Below, in pieces: positions 54,913 through 63,998 of a stretch of DNA of 64,000 nucleotides. Origin of the DNA: Marinomonas fungiae (GTDB lineage Bacteria > Pseudomonadota > Gammaproteobacteria > Pseudomonadales > Marinomonadaceae); NCBI RefSeq assembly GCF_001418205.1, contig NZ_LIQF01000017.1:1-64000 (forward strand), written 5' to 3'. Positions within the stretch are counted from its first letter, which is position 1; each line of letters opens with the position of its first letter. The notes below the pieces were generated by a model. The model saw only the letters and a program-made list of their open reading frames with translations. It was not told the origin of the DNA and ran no database searches. The translations under genes were made by a program, and so were the position numbers.

Positions 54913-54986
54913 CTCGTACCTTGGCGACACATCTATTTACTCTTAAAAATCCTTATAAAACAGTCTCCTACCATTTACTAATACAC

Positions 54987-55003
54987 TTGGCATTGTGTTT
55001 GCC
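54987..55003 (+). promoter_or_regulatory. Sigma54 promoter of the TAXI-TRAP operon
   Basis: TTGGCATTGTGTTTGCC has GG and GC doublets separated by exactly 10 bp, the strict -24/-12 spacing, and agrees with TGGCAC-N5-TTGC except at one base. It lies about 80 bp upstream of the TAXI gene. Confidence 0.85.
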
Positions 55004-55083
55004 TATACTCTGTTATCTGAGAGCGAGGATGCTCTTTCAGAGTTCTCTTATTCAATAAAAACAATACTGATAGGAAACACATA

Positions 55084-56112
55084 ATGAAGATGACCAAACG
55101 TACATTAATTAAAGCAATGAGTGCCGCACTGGTGATGGGTACTGCCGTGGGTTCTGTTGGTTTAGCGCAAGCCGCTGACAATCGTTCTTACGTGCTAGCG
55201 ACAGCCTCAACTGGTGGTACGTTTTACCCTGTCGGCGTTGCCTTGGCGACTCTTACTAAAGTCAAGCTTGAGCCAACAACAGGTATGTCGATCTCAGCCA
55301 TCAACTCAGCAGGCTCTGGTGAAAACATCAAATTGATGCGCGAGAATGAAGCACAACTTTCTATCCTACAAGGTCTATACGGCGCTTGGGCATGGGACGG
55401 TACAGGCCGTATGGAAAAAGAAGGCCCACAAAAGAACCTTCGCTCCATTTCCATGTTATGGCAAAACGTTGAGCAATTCGTTGTCCGTACTGATTATGCG
55501 AAATCAGGTACGATTTCAGATATGAACAATCTTGCTGGCGAAAAGTTTTCTATCGGCACCAAAAACTCAGGTACTGAGGGTTCTGGCTTAACCATTCTAA
55601 ATAACATGAACGTACCAGTAGATAAGCTAGACATGGCATACATGGGCTATGCAGCCTCTGCTGACGCGCTACAAAACGGTACGATTGATGGCATGAACAT
55701 CCCATCTGGCGTACCAACCAGCGCTATCACACGTGCTTATGCGGCATTAGGCGACGACATTACCGTGCTGGACTTTACCGATGAGCAGATCAAGCAAGCC
55801 AATGGTAATTTCCAACTTTGGACTCGCTTTGAAATTCCGGCAAACACCTACCCAGGTCAAACCAAGGCCATCCACACCATGGCGCAGCCTAACTTTTTAG
55901 CAGTAAATGCTGATTTGTCTGAAGATGATGTTTACCAGCTAACCAAGACCATCTACGAAAACCTACCTTTCCTAAACGGCATCCACAAGGCGACCAAAGA
56001 CATGGCGCTTGAGAAGGCTATTGATGGCTTACCAGTACCTCTTCACCCAGGTGCTGCACGCTACTACAAAGAAGCAGGCTTAACAATTCCTGCTCACTTG
56101 ATCGCAGAGTAA
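55084..56112 (+). CDS. TAXI-family TRAP solute-binding protein
   Basis: The 342-residue exported binding protein has a signal (about 1-31, ending GLAQAADN). TAXI-family features are ATASTGGTFYPVGVALATL, SAINSAGSGENIKLMRENEAQLSILQG, FSIGTKNSGTEGSGLTILN and YMGYAASADALQNGTIDGM. TAXI proteins work with fused DctQM permeases, as encoded next. Family substrates include dicarboxylates such as glutamate or 2-oxoglutarate, but this ligand is unknown. AGGAA precedes the ATG. It is the first gene behind the sigma54 promoter. Confidence 0.92.
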   Translation: MKMTKRTLIKAMSAALVMGTAVGSVGLAQAADNRSYVLATASTGGTFYPVGVALATLTKVKLEPTTGMSISAINSAGSGENIKLMRENEAQLSILQGLYGAWAWDGTGRMEKEGPQKNLRSISMLWQNVEQFVVRTDYAKSGTISDMNNLAGEKFSIGTKNSGTEGSGLTILNNMNVPVDKLDMAYMGYAASADALQNGTIDGMNIPSGVPTSAITRAYAALGDDITVLDFTDEQIKQANGNFQLWTRFEIPANTYPGQTKAIHTMAQPNFLAVNADLSEDDVYQLTKTIYENLPFLNGIHKATKDMALEKAIDGLPVPLHPGAARYYKEAGLTIPAHLIAE

Positions 56113-56236
56113 TGTCAGCATAACCCTGTAATTAAAGTACTTCCTACAAAGCAATAGGGGAATAAATGCCCCTATTGCGATTTAGTGATTCTAATAATCG
56201 ATGCATGTGCATTGTGATGACGTAATAGGCCTTACT

Positions 56237-58375
56237 ATGTCTGAGACTCAGGTTAGCCAAGACCAAGAAATGCAGGATAAGCTCAAGAGTTTGGAGCTGG
56301 AACAGCGTGATGAAGCTTCATCGATAGGGCGATTAGTATATTGGGCTGGGGTATTGTTTGCTTTAGCTCACATTTATTTCAACACCTTAGGGACGCTTTC
56401 AGAGCTATGGGTATCCGCTATTCATTACAGCGGCTTCGCTTTGATTTGTGCCTTGATGGTACCCGCTTTCAAAGCCTCAAGCGCAGGTGGTCGGCGTTTA
56501 GCATTGACACTGGATATTGCTTTAGGCGTTGCCGCTATTGCCTGTACTGTGTATCTGATTTTATTTGAAGACGCCTTGTATGATCGCGGTGTGACGTTTA
56601 TCACCAGTGATTGGGTGGCTTCCTTTGTCGCCATTGCGATTGCCCTTGAGCTGACTCGTCGTACGACGGGCTGGTTTATTCCCTCTTTGATTGTGGTCGC
56701 CCTTACCTATGTATTTTGGTGGGGACCTTACATAAACGGCATCTTTGGTTTTGCGGGACTAAGTCTTGAAACGGTTATGTTCCGTTCGTTCTTTTCGTCC
56801 GAAGGTATGTTTGGCTCTATTGCCCGTATTTCTTGGACCTATGTGTTCATGTTTATCCTATTTGGCGCTTTTCTGGTTAAGTCTGGCGCTGGCGACTTCA
56901 TTATTGAATTGTCACGCTGTGCTGCGGGCCGCTTTGTCGGAGGTCCAGGTTTTGTTGCGGTTTTAGGTTCGGGGCTGATGGGGTCCGTGTCCGGCTCGTC
57001 CGTTGCAAACACTGTATCAACCGGTGTTATCACTATTCCTATGATGCGCAAGGCTGGCTTCCCTGCCCGTTTTTCTGCCGGAGTCGAAGCGGCCGCCTCG
57101 ACGGGTGGACAGTTAATGCCACCTGTAATGGGAGCTGGTGCCTTCATCATGGCCTCTTACACACAAATCCCATACGTTGAAATCATCGCCGTATCAACCT
57201 TACCTGCCTTGCTGTATTTCATGTCCGTTGGATTCTATGTGCGAGTGGAAGCTATGCGCTCACATGCACACGCTATTGAGCTAGACACACGTAGCTTTGG
57301 CGAAGTTTTCAAAGAGGGCTGGCACTTCTTATTACCGCTGGCGGTCTTGGTGGCTTTGCTTATTTATGGTTTCACGCCAACCTATGCAGCAGGTATTTCC
57401 ATTATTGCGGTGATTGTATCTTCTTGGTTATCAAAGAATCCGATGAAGATAAAGGATATCCTCGATGCGCTAGCGCAAGGCTCTCGTAACATGGCCACCA
57501 CAGCGATTCTCTTGGTCGCAGTCGGTCTTGTGGTCAATGTCGTCGCGATGACAGGGATTGGTAATACCTTCTCATTGATGGTCTCAGAATGGTCTAACGG
57601 CAGTTTATTTATCATGCTCGCGTTAGTCGCCCTAGCGTCTTTGATCCTAGGCATGGGCTTGCCAGTGACAGCAGCCTATATCGTTTTGGCGACGCTGTCC
57701 GCTCCGGCGCTGTATAACTTGATTGCTGAATCTCACCTGATTGATTTGATTGTGGCAGGTAACTTGCCCGAGCAAGCGAAGGTGATCTTTATGTTGGTCG
57801 ACCCTGAAAAATACGCACTGTTGTCTGCTCCGATGAGTCAAGCTGACGCTACAGCGTTAATTGCTCAGGTGCCTGGCGATTTCAAAGGCCAGCTTTTAGA
57901 GCAAGCCTTAAATCCAACGGTATTGAGTGCGGCTTTATTATCGGCTCATATGATCATTTTCTGGCTATCCCAAGATTCCAACGTAACGCCACCGGTTTGT
58001 TTAACCGCGTTTGCCGCCGCCGCCATTGCGAAAACGCCGCCAATGTCGACTGGCTTTATGGCATGGAAACTGGCTAAAGGACTGTATATCGTTCCGCTGT
58101 TGTTGGCTTATACCAACTTTATCGGTGGTGAGACGCCGGACGTGCTGCGCATCTTCGTCTTCGCCCTATTTGGTTTGTATGCCTTTGTCGGCTTTATGGA
58201 AGGCTATCTTGAAGGGCCATTGAACATTGCGTTGCGTATTCTATCCGGCGTTGCCGCGCTATTGATGCTTTGGCCACACCATAGCATTTTGCTGGATAGT
58301 GCAGGATTAGTACTGTTTATTGCCCTGTTTATCTACTCTCGCAAAACGCGCTCTGCGTCGTTGCAATCCGCATAA
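56237..58375 (+). CDS. Fused TRAP transporter permease (DctQM)
   Basis: The 712-residue protein joins a DctQ-like four-helix region (about 25-180) to a DctM domain (about 185-710), the usual partner of TAXI proteins. DctM blocks include GSGLMGSVSGSSVANTVSTG, AAASTGGQLMPPVMGAGAFIMA, LGMGLPVTAAYIVLATLSAP and NVTPPVCLTAFAAAAIAKTPPM. ATG 56237 (MSETQVSQ) is preferred to an in-frame start 12 codons upstream, though its RBS is modest. It is 124 bp after the TAXI gene and should be co-transcribed with it. Confidence 0.9.
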   Translation: MSETQVSQDQEMQDKLKSLELEQRDEASSIGRLVYWAGVLFALAHIYFNTLGTLSELWVSAIHYSGFALICALMVPAFKASSAGGRRLALTLDIALGVAAIACTVYLILFEDALYDRGVTFITSDWVASFVAIAIALELTRRTTGWFIPSLIVVALTYVFWWGPYINGIFGFAGLSLETVMFRSFFSSEGMFGSIARISWTYVFMFILFGAFLVKSGAGDFIIELSRCAAGRFVGGPGFVAVLGSGLMGSVSGSSVANTVSTGVITIPMMRKAGFPARFSAGVEAAASTGGQLMPPVMGAGAFIMASYTQIPYVEIIAVSTLPALLYFMSVGFYVRVEAMRSHAHAIELDTRSFGEVFKEGWHFLLPLAVLVALLIYGFTPTYAAGISIIAVIVSSWLSKNPMKIKDILDALAQGSRNMATTAILLVAVGLVVNVVAMTGIGNTFSLMVSEWSNGSLFIMLALVALASLILGMGLPVTAAYIVLATLSAPALYNLIAESHLIDLIVAGNLPEQAKVIFMLVDPEKYALLSAPMSQADATALIAQVPGDFKGQLLEQALNPTVLSAALLSAHMIIFWLSQDSNVTPPVCLTAFAAAAIAKTPPMSTGFMAWKLAKGLYIVPLLLAYTNFIGGETPDVLRIFVFALFGLYAFVGFMEGYLEGPLNIALRILSGVAALLMLWPHHSILLDSAGLVLFIALFIYSRKTRSASLQSA

Positions 58376-58382
58376 CTTGAGT

Positions 58383-58411
58383 GAGACCTAGGCCTCAAAG
58401 TCCTAGGTCTC
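58383..58411. terminator. Shared convergent terminator hairpin
   Basis: GAGACCTAGG (58383-58392) and CCTAGGTCTC (58402-58411) form a perfect 10-bp stem with a 9-nt loop. It overlaps the BLUF stop codon, and TRAP transcription converges on it from the other side. Confidence 0.65.
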
Positions 58412-58837
58412 CTCTTCAGGAATGCTGTTAATAATATCTCGTATATCCCGCAAGATGGCGAGCGCCTGTTCTGGAGCTAATGAAAGCGGTAAAAAATCCT
58501 CTACCCCCGTGTTTCTTAGCAGTAAATCTCGCATGGCTTGATTGTTTTGCAAATAGCCCATATTCCAAGCGCCAAATTCCCGAGACGACGTGTAGTCATA
58601 AGAAAGAATCTCAACGTTCTCATGCCTCGGATCATTTAAAATATGCTGAAAGGTTTGGTTGACCATGGCACGGCCACCTTCTAAGCATTGTAGAAAGCCT
58701 TGCTGATTAAAACACAGCAAACCGGTAATCGAATTTTGCTGATTATTACGACGAGCCACCTGCAATATCGACCTAACAGACGAAGGTTTAAAAGCTGTAG
58801 TGGCTCGGCTCGCATAGATTAGGCGAACATAACTCAT
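58403..58837 (-). CDS. BLUF-domain blue-light sensor
   Basis: The 144-residue protein is a single BLUF domain that binds FAD and changes hydrogen bonding in blue light. The conserved Tyr lies in VRLIYASRA (about residue 8), the Asn in NNQQNSITGLLCF, the Gln in GFLQCLEGG and the aromatic/Met pair in FGAWNMGYL. A short helical tail (about 110-144) has no enzyme domain, so it must act through a partner, as YcgF/PapB-type short BLUF proteins do. GGAGAGGA precedes the ATG. It is monocistronic. Confidence 0.92.
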   Translation of the reverse strand: MSYVRLIYASRATTAFKPSSVRSILQVARRNNQQNSITGLLCFNQQGFLQCLEGGRAMVNQTFQHILNDPRHENVEILSYDYTSSREFGAWNMGYLQNNQAMRDLLLRNTGVEDFLPLSLAPEQALAILRDIRDIINSIPEEET

Positions 58838-58958
58838 AACGTCCTCTCCATATAAACCACTGGCTGAGCTATAAGTTTATTGTCTGCTTATGTTGGTAAA
58901 CATTACAAAATCGTTTGAGATCGGTTTGCATACGTTAGCGTACGTAACGATTTGATAA

Positions 58959-59882
58959 TTAGAGCGCCATCATGGCCTTCAAGTGGCTGAATACTGCCCG
59001 CCCCAAGGCATCGGTGTTATAACCACCTTCCAACACGGAAATCACTCGTCCTTCGCAATGGCGTTCCGCGACGTCCATGAGCTTTTCAGTCACCCAAACA
59101 ATGTCATCTTCACGCAAACGCAATTGCCCCATAGGGTCTTCAGCCAAAGCATCAAAGCCAGCAGAAATCATTAACAGCTGAGGTTTAAACGCTTCCAGAG
59201 CTGGAAACAACTCTGACTCGTAGGCAGCCCGAAAATCTTCTCCCTTCGAGCCTTTCTCCAATGGCATGTGGATAATATTGTCATGGGAAGCGCCTGGATC
59301 AGGATAAGGAAATAGCGGATGTTGGTAACTGGAGGCATACAGCACTCTCGGATCATTTTTAAAAATATCCTCTGTGCCATTGCCATGGTGCACATCAAAA
59401 TCGACGATGGCGATGCGCTCAATGCCGTATTGGTTCAACGCATGACAAGCACCAACGGCGATATTATTGAATAAACAAAAGCCCATTGCTTTGTCATACT
59501 CCGCATGATGCCCAGGCGGACGAACTGCACAAAAGGCATTCTGTACTTCGCCACTCATGATCATATCGACGGCTTGTACGACGGCTCCAGAAGCTCGTAG
59601 CGCAGCATCAAGAGTGTTCGGCATCATCAAGGTTTCTTGATCCAGTTCCACATGTCCCTGTTCAGGAGCCTTGGCAAAAATAGAAGCGACATAATTCGGA
59701 TCGTGAGTGGCGTTAAGCTGTTCTACGGTGACTTCATTGGCTTCTCGCCAACGCATAAAGTCCATCAGTTGCCCCGCGATTAAGCGGTTTTGAATGGCTT
59801 CTAATCGTTGTGGCGACTCGGGGTGATCCTCCCCAAGCTTATGCTCTTCACACAAAGGGTGTGTCAGGTACGCAGTGCTCAT
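58959..59882 (-). CDS. Histone-deacetylase-family (class II-like) amidohydrolase
   Basis: The 307-residue zinc deacetylase resembles bacterial HdaH/acetylpolyamine amidohydrolases. Motifs are HPLCEEHKLGEDHPESPQRLEAI, RPPGHHAEYDKAMGFCLFNN (catalytic His pair), VDFDVHHGNGTEDIF (zinc Asp and His), SAGFDALAEDPMGQL (second zinc Asp) and VLEGGYNTDAL. Start 59882 (MSTAYLTHP) fits the family; a start at 59915 adds 11 residues. The substrate could be acetyl-lysine or acetylpolyamine. It is divergent from a Pat-like acetyltransferase gene. Confidence 0.88.
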   Translation of the reverse strand: MSTAYLTHPLCEEHKLGEDHPESPQRLEAIQNRLIAGQLMDFMRWREANEVTVEQLNATHDPNYVASIFAKAPEQGHVELDQETLMMPNTLDAALRASGAVVQAVDMIMSGEVQNAFCAVRPPGHHAEYDKAMGFCLFNNIAVGACHALNQYGIERIAIVDFDVHHGNGTEDIFKNDPRVLYASSYQHPLFPYPDPGASHDNIIHMPLEKGSKGEDFRAAYESELFPALEAFKPQLLMISAGFDALAEDPMGQLRLREDDIVWVTEKLMDVAERHCEGRVISVLEGGYNTDALGRAVFSHLKAMMAL

Positions 59883-60121
59883 ATCGGTATCCGTAAAAAT
59901 CTGCACCCACATCAAGGGCCGCTATTATTGTTATTCATCAGGTCGCCATCTAAGGCTACTATAAGGCGATAATACGTGAACTGCCTTATATCAAGCCATA
60001 GTTTGCACTAGGCAGCCTATCCGACATTGGTCTAGACTGCTATGACAACGATGCATTCTCTGTTGTTGAGCGAGGGCTTTTGCCATGACGTTCGCTACAG
60101 GCCACTCAGGGAGATTTCTGC

Positions 60122-62536
60122 ATGCATGCACTTCAGCCACTTCTCGCGCCCAACTCGATTCTTGTCTTCACGGGGCAAGACAGCCTCAATCCTATTCTGC
60201 ATGCGGTACTTCGTGCTCTGTCTTACAGCGGCAGACGTGGAAAGATCTCTCTATACGGTGTCGTGCCAGATGAAAGCATTGGTGTGCTACCTTTTGAACA
60301 AATAGTTTCTCCTGAGGAGCTGGGCAGAACGCCTGATCTCGCTATTCTGGCAGGTGAAGACCCACGACCATTAACTGAGATCATTGAACAATGTGGCAGT
60401 CTTTCCATTCCTGCTCTGCTGGTGTTTATGGGCTCGAATGAAAGCTCAGAAGATATCCTAAAAGCCGCACGACAGCACAATGTGCGTTTAATAGGCCCCA
60501 ACAGTTTTGGTATGTGTCGACCGAAACAAGGCTTCTCTGCGTGGCTCGGTTTAACGCAACCTATTCCTGGGCGCTTAGCTTTATTATCGCAATCAGGCAC
60601 CGTCGCCAGCGCACTGGTGGACTGGGCCACTTGGCAAGGTATTGGTTTCTCCCAAGTAGTCAGTATGGGGAGCCCAATTGATGTGATGCCATCACAGGTA
60701 CTGGACTACTTATCCAATGATTTTGAGAGCCAATCGATTTTGATGTACTTACAAAAAATCGGCTCCACTACCCGTTTTTTAAGTAGCCTGCGTGCCGCCA
60801 GCCGCTCCAAGCCAGTTGCAGTCGTCGCCGAGCATAATGTCGGCGCAGATCCACGCGTGTTGGATGCGGCCCTAAGTCGAACGGGTGCCGTGCGTGGACG
60901 CCGTTTGAATGACTTAGTAGCCGCCGCTTCGGTCATGACCAATGCTCGCCGTGTAAAAGAGGGTTCTCTTCTGATCATTGGTAATGGTGCAGGCCCAGGC
61001 GAGCTGGCTGCACAGCGGGCGACCGAAGTAAACATTAACTTACTAACACCAAGCGATGAATTAAAAGGAAGGCTTGAAGGTATCATGGCGGGTCGCGGCA
61101 GCGTCGGCAGCGTCACCACCGTTTGGGCCAGCTGTGACGCAAACCTGTTTGTCGAACTTGCTGAAGCCTCCCTCGCTGATAAAGAATGCGGGGCAGTATT
61201 ATTGATGCTCAGCCCTACTGCGCTCATCAACATGGTGTCGCTGTACGACCAAGTATTGCAACTGCATAAAAAGCAGAAGAAACTTGTCATGGTATGTATG
61301 CTTGGCGGTGGCCATATGGTGGCATTGCGTACGCGTATTAACGAAGCAGGCATTCCGACTTTTAGAACTCCTGAAGCAGCCATTGAAGGCTTTCAGTTCT
61401 TAGTACAGTTTCATCGTAACCAGATGCTGGCAAAACAAATGCCAGATAGCCACGCATTTCGCTTTAATATTGATGTGGCGGCCGCACGGGCTAAGCTAAA
61501 AGAGATGATTAAAGCGGGTAATAAAACCCCAACGGCAGAGGATCTTAAAGAAGTCTTTGATCTATTTAACTTCCGCTTGATCACACGCCGACAAACCAAT
61601 TATTTGCTGCAAGCACCGATTCATCTGCGCGCGTTTCGTGACCCGGTATTCGGTCCAGCCATCGGGTTGTCCCTAGAGGGTGCAAATCAATGGCACCATC
61701 AAACTGAAGCCGTTGCACTACCACCACTCAATACCATCCTATCTAAGGACTTAATTCATCGCGCCTTTCCAAATGTGGAATCCTTTGAGCTAGAAGACTT
61801 GCTGCGTAGCTTCTCAACTCTGGTGTGTGAATTACCGGAATTTGAGTACTTAGAATTAGCCGATGTACGAATTCACGAAAGTGGCAGTATTTTCGCCGAT
61901 GTCACAGCTAAACTAAAGAGCAGCGGCAAGCTCAAACGCTATGAGCACTTATCAATTCAGCCCTACCCAAGACAATGGGTGAAGCAAGTAACGCTTCGTG
62001 ATGGGCAAGAGATTACCTTACGCCCGATTTTGCCAAGAGATGCCGATATGATGGCCAACTTTGTCAAAAACTTATCCCATGAAAGCCGCTATTTCCGCTT
62101 TATTGCTAACATTTCAGAGCTGACGCCACGAATGGTGGCAAGCTTGTCACACATTGACTATGACCGTGAAATGGCATTAATTGCTGTGGGCGAAAAGGAT
62201 GGCGAACAAGTGATGATGGGCGCTTCTCGCTTTAGCGATAACTTTGATGATCAAAGCTGTGAGTTTGCGGTGGTAATCGGCGATGATTACCAAGGACATG
62301 GCCTGGCAGCATTATTGATGCGTCGCTTAATATTGGTCGCTAACTTCAAAGGCATTAAAGAAATGAAAGGCACTGTACTGGCAGAAAACAAACGCATGAT
62401 CGACTTCTGTCGTCGTATCGGCTTCACCATCAAACGTGATCCAGATGATATTAGTCTTGTAACTGCTTATGTACGCTTGACGCCTAAATTTATTGAAGGG
62501 GTGAAAGAGAAGCTAGGGATTGCGGTAAAAGCCTAA
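60122..62536 (+). CDS. Pat/Pka-like protein lysine acetyltransferase (acyl-CoA synthetase-GNAT fusion)
   Basis: The 804-residue fusion has an ADP-forming acyl-CoA-synthetase-like part (CoA-binding domain about 8-125; IGPNSFGMCRPKQGF; LLSQSGTVASALVDWATWQG) and a C-terminal GNAT domain from about 620. The GNAT part has LRPILPRDADMM and the acetyl-CoA loop DDYQGHGLAALLMRRL. Homologues acetylate acetyl-CoA synthetase and other proteins. It is about 80 residues shorter than E. coli Pka (886); the ATP-grasp region between about 440 and 560 looks reduced, so ligase activity is unlikely. A GGGAG site lies 8 nt before the ATG. Confidence 0.88.
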   Translation: MHALQPLLAPNSILVFTGQDSLNPILHAVLRALSYSGRRGKISLYGVVPDESIGVLPFEQIVSPEELGRTPDLAILAGEDPRPLTEIIEQCGSLSIPALLVFMGSNESSEDILKAARQHNVRLIGPNSFGMCRPKQGFSAWLGLTQPIPGRLALLSQSGTVASALVDWATWQGIGFSQVVSMGSPIDVMPSQVLDYLSNDFESQSILMYLQKIGSTTRFLSSLRAASRSKPVAVVAEHNVGADPRVLDAALSRTGAVRGRRLNDLVAAASVMTNARRVKEGSLLIIGNGAGPGELAAQRATEVNINLLTPSDELKGRLEGIMAGRGSVGSVTTVWASCDANLFVELAEASLADKECGAVLLMLSPTALINMVSLYDQVLQLHKKQKKLVMVCMLGGGHMVALRTRINEAGIPTFRTPEAAIEGFQFLVQFHRNQMLAKQMPDSHAFRFNIDVAAARAKLKEMIKAGNKTPTAEDLKEVFDLFNFRLITRRQTNYLLQAPIHLRAFRDPVFGPAIGLSLEGANQWHHQTEAVALPPLNTILSKDLIHRAFPNVESFELEDLLRSFSTLVCELPEFEYLELADVRIHESGSIFADVTAKLKSSGKLKRYEHLSIQPYPRQWVKQVTLRDGQEITLRPILPRDADMMANFVKNLSHESRYFRFIANISELTPRMVASLSHIDYDREMALIAVGEKDGEQVMMGASRFSDNFDDQSCEFAVVIGDDYQGHGLAALLMRRLILVANFKGIKEMKGTVLAENKRMIDFCRRIGFTIKRDPDDISLVTAYVRLTPKFIEGVKEKLGIAVKA

Positions 62537-62549
62537 ATAGAGGGCCATA

Positions 62550-62575
62550 AAGCCGACTGATACCTCAGTCGGCTT
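62550..62575. terminator. Terminator after the acetyltransferase gene
   Basis: AAGCCGACTGA (62550-62560) and TCAGTCGGCTT (62565-62575) form a perfect 11-bp stem with a TACC loop between two convergent genes. Confidence 0.75.
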
Positions 62576-62597
62576 CACGCATTAAATAAGTAAATAC

Positions 62598-62816
62598 TTA
62601 CTTACGAAGTTCTTCAAGCACCATTTCAAAGAATGTTCGCACTTTCCCCCATTGCACCGGTGTCCACTCAGGACTTAAAGCAATGTCATCAACTTCTTCG
62701 TGTTGCATATCCAAATCACGTTTTTCAAGCTCAGTACGAATATCCTGAATGTGTTGTTCAGTTTCATTCAGAATCGTCTTAAGCTCTTCTTTCGACATAC
62801 GTTCTAGATTAGACAT
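62598..62816 (-). CDS. 72-residue helical hypothetical protein
   Basis: The product is highly charged and helical (MSKEELKTILNETEQHIQDIRTELEKR), followed by a short tail with WTPVQWGKVRTFFEMVLEEL. It probably forms a coiled coil. No family is recognised. It lies 27 bp downstream of the Na+/Pi cotransporter gene on the same strand, so the two may be co-transcribed, and it might be an accessory protein. Confidence 0.65.
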   Translation of the reverse strand: MSNLERMSKEELKTILNETEQHIQDIRTELEKRDLDMQHEEVDDIALSPEWTPVQWGKVRTFFEMVLEELRK

Positions 62817-62843
62817 AATGCAGGTTCCTTGTCTGAGAGCTGT

Positions 62844-63998
62844 TTAAATCATCATACTCGCGGCAATCATTAAAAGTGGCACAACGATAAACACGCCTAG
62901 CACCCAAGCGGCAGCAAAGACTTTTCGTTCAGAGGCGATGCCCGCCAGCCATTCAGCCCCTATGATCGGCAGGTTACGTAGTAACGGAATACCAAAGATC
63001 ACCACTACGGCAAAGACGTTAAATAGGAAATGCACTAACGCTATTTCCAATGCCGACACAGCTAAGGCACCTGTGATTGCGGTAGCTGCCAGTAACGCCG
63101 TCACTGTTGTGCCGATGTTTGCACCCAGCATAAATGGATAAATCTGTTTTAAACTGAACGTACCCGAGCCTGCTAATGGCACCATTAAGCTTGTCGTCGT
63201 TGAAGAAGACTGAACAAAGGTCGTCACTAGAGCGCCTGATGCAATGCCTGTTATAGGACCGCGACCAATAGCAGAATGCAGCACTTCCTTTGCCTTACCA
63301 ACCATTAGCACTTTTAACAATTTACCAATGTATGTAATTGCGGCAAAGATTAAAACTAGGCCTGTGATAATCAGTGCTACGCTTCCAAGAGTGCCTGGTA
63401 GCATCCCCGTTACGCTATCCACTGCACTTACAAAGGGTTTGGTGAGCATTTTGATTACATTGATATCAGACATTGAGTAACTGTCTGAACCAATTAAAAA
63501 CGTTGAAAGCCACAGAGCGACATGCTCTAAGAATCCAAACATAATTTCTAACGGCAAGAAGATCGCCACCGCAATTAAGTTAAAGAAATCGTGTACTGTT
63601 GCAGCAGAAAAAGCTCGACGGAACTCTGCTTTATCGCGCATATGACCGAGACTAACCAGTGTATTAGTCACTGTCGTACCGACATTCGACCCCATGATCA
63701 TCGGTATCGCAATTGTCACTGGCAAACCACCTGCCACCATCCCTACAATCAATGACGTTACCGTCGAGGACGATTGAATCAACGCTGTTGCAACAATACC
63801 AACAACTAAACCAACGTAAGGGTTGGAGGCGAATTCAAATAATTCCTGCGCCTGCCCTCCGGTTGCAGCTTTAAAGCCGGAGCCAATCATACTGACTGCA
63901 CTAATCAACACGTACACTAGGCCTAACACAGCCAGCCACTGCAGCCAACGACCACCACTCGATACCCGTGGGGCCTGTAAAACCTCAGAACCATTCAT
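62844..63998 (-). CDS. Na+/phosphate cotransporter (NptA/PNaS family)
   Basis: The 384-residue inner-membrane protein has two inverted NptA repeats, each with the QSSS signature: VATALIQSSSTVTSLIVGMV (about 60-79) and LVTTFVQSSSTTTSLMVPLA (about 255). Further repeat motifs are GSNVGTTVTNTLVSLG and GANIGTTVTALLAA. About nine or ten hydrophobic segments are visible. It would import or export phosphate with sodium, fitting a marine organism. The ATG at 63998 lies 2 bp from the window end, so the start is probable, but an upstream start cannot be excluded. Confidence 0.88.
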   Translation of the reverse strand: MNGSEVLQAPRVSSGGRWLQWLAVLGLVYVLISAVSMIGSGFKAATGGQAQELFEFASNPYVGLVVGIVATALIQSSSTVTSLIVGMVAGGLPVTIAIPMIMGSNVGTTVTNTLVSLGHMRDKAEFRRAFSAATVHDFFNLIAVAIFLPLEIMFGFLEHVALWLSTFLIGSDSYSMSDINVIKMLTKPFVSAVDSVTGMLPGTLGSVALIITGLVLIFAAITYIGKLLKVLMVGKAKEVLHSAIGRGPITGIASGALVTTFVQSSSTTTSLMVPLAGSGTFSLKQIYPFMLGANIGTTVTALLAATAITGALAVSALEIALVHFLFNVFAVVVIFGIPLLRNLPIIGAEWLAGIASERKVFAAAWVLGVFIVVPLLMIAASMMI

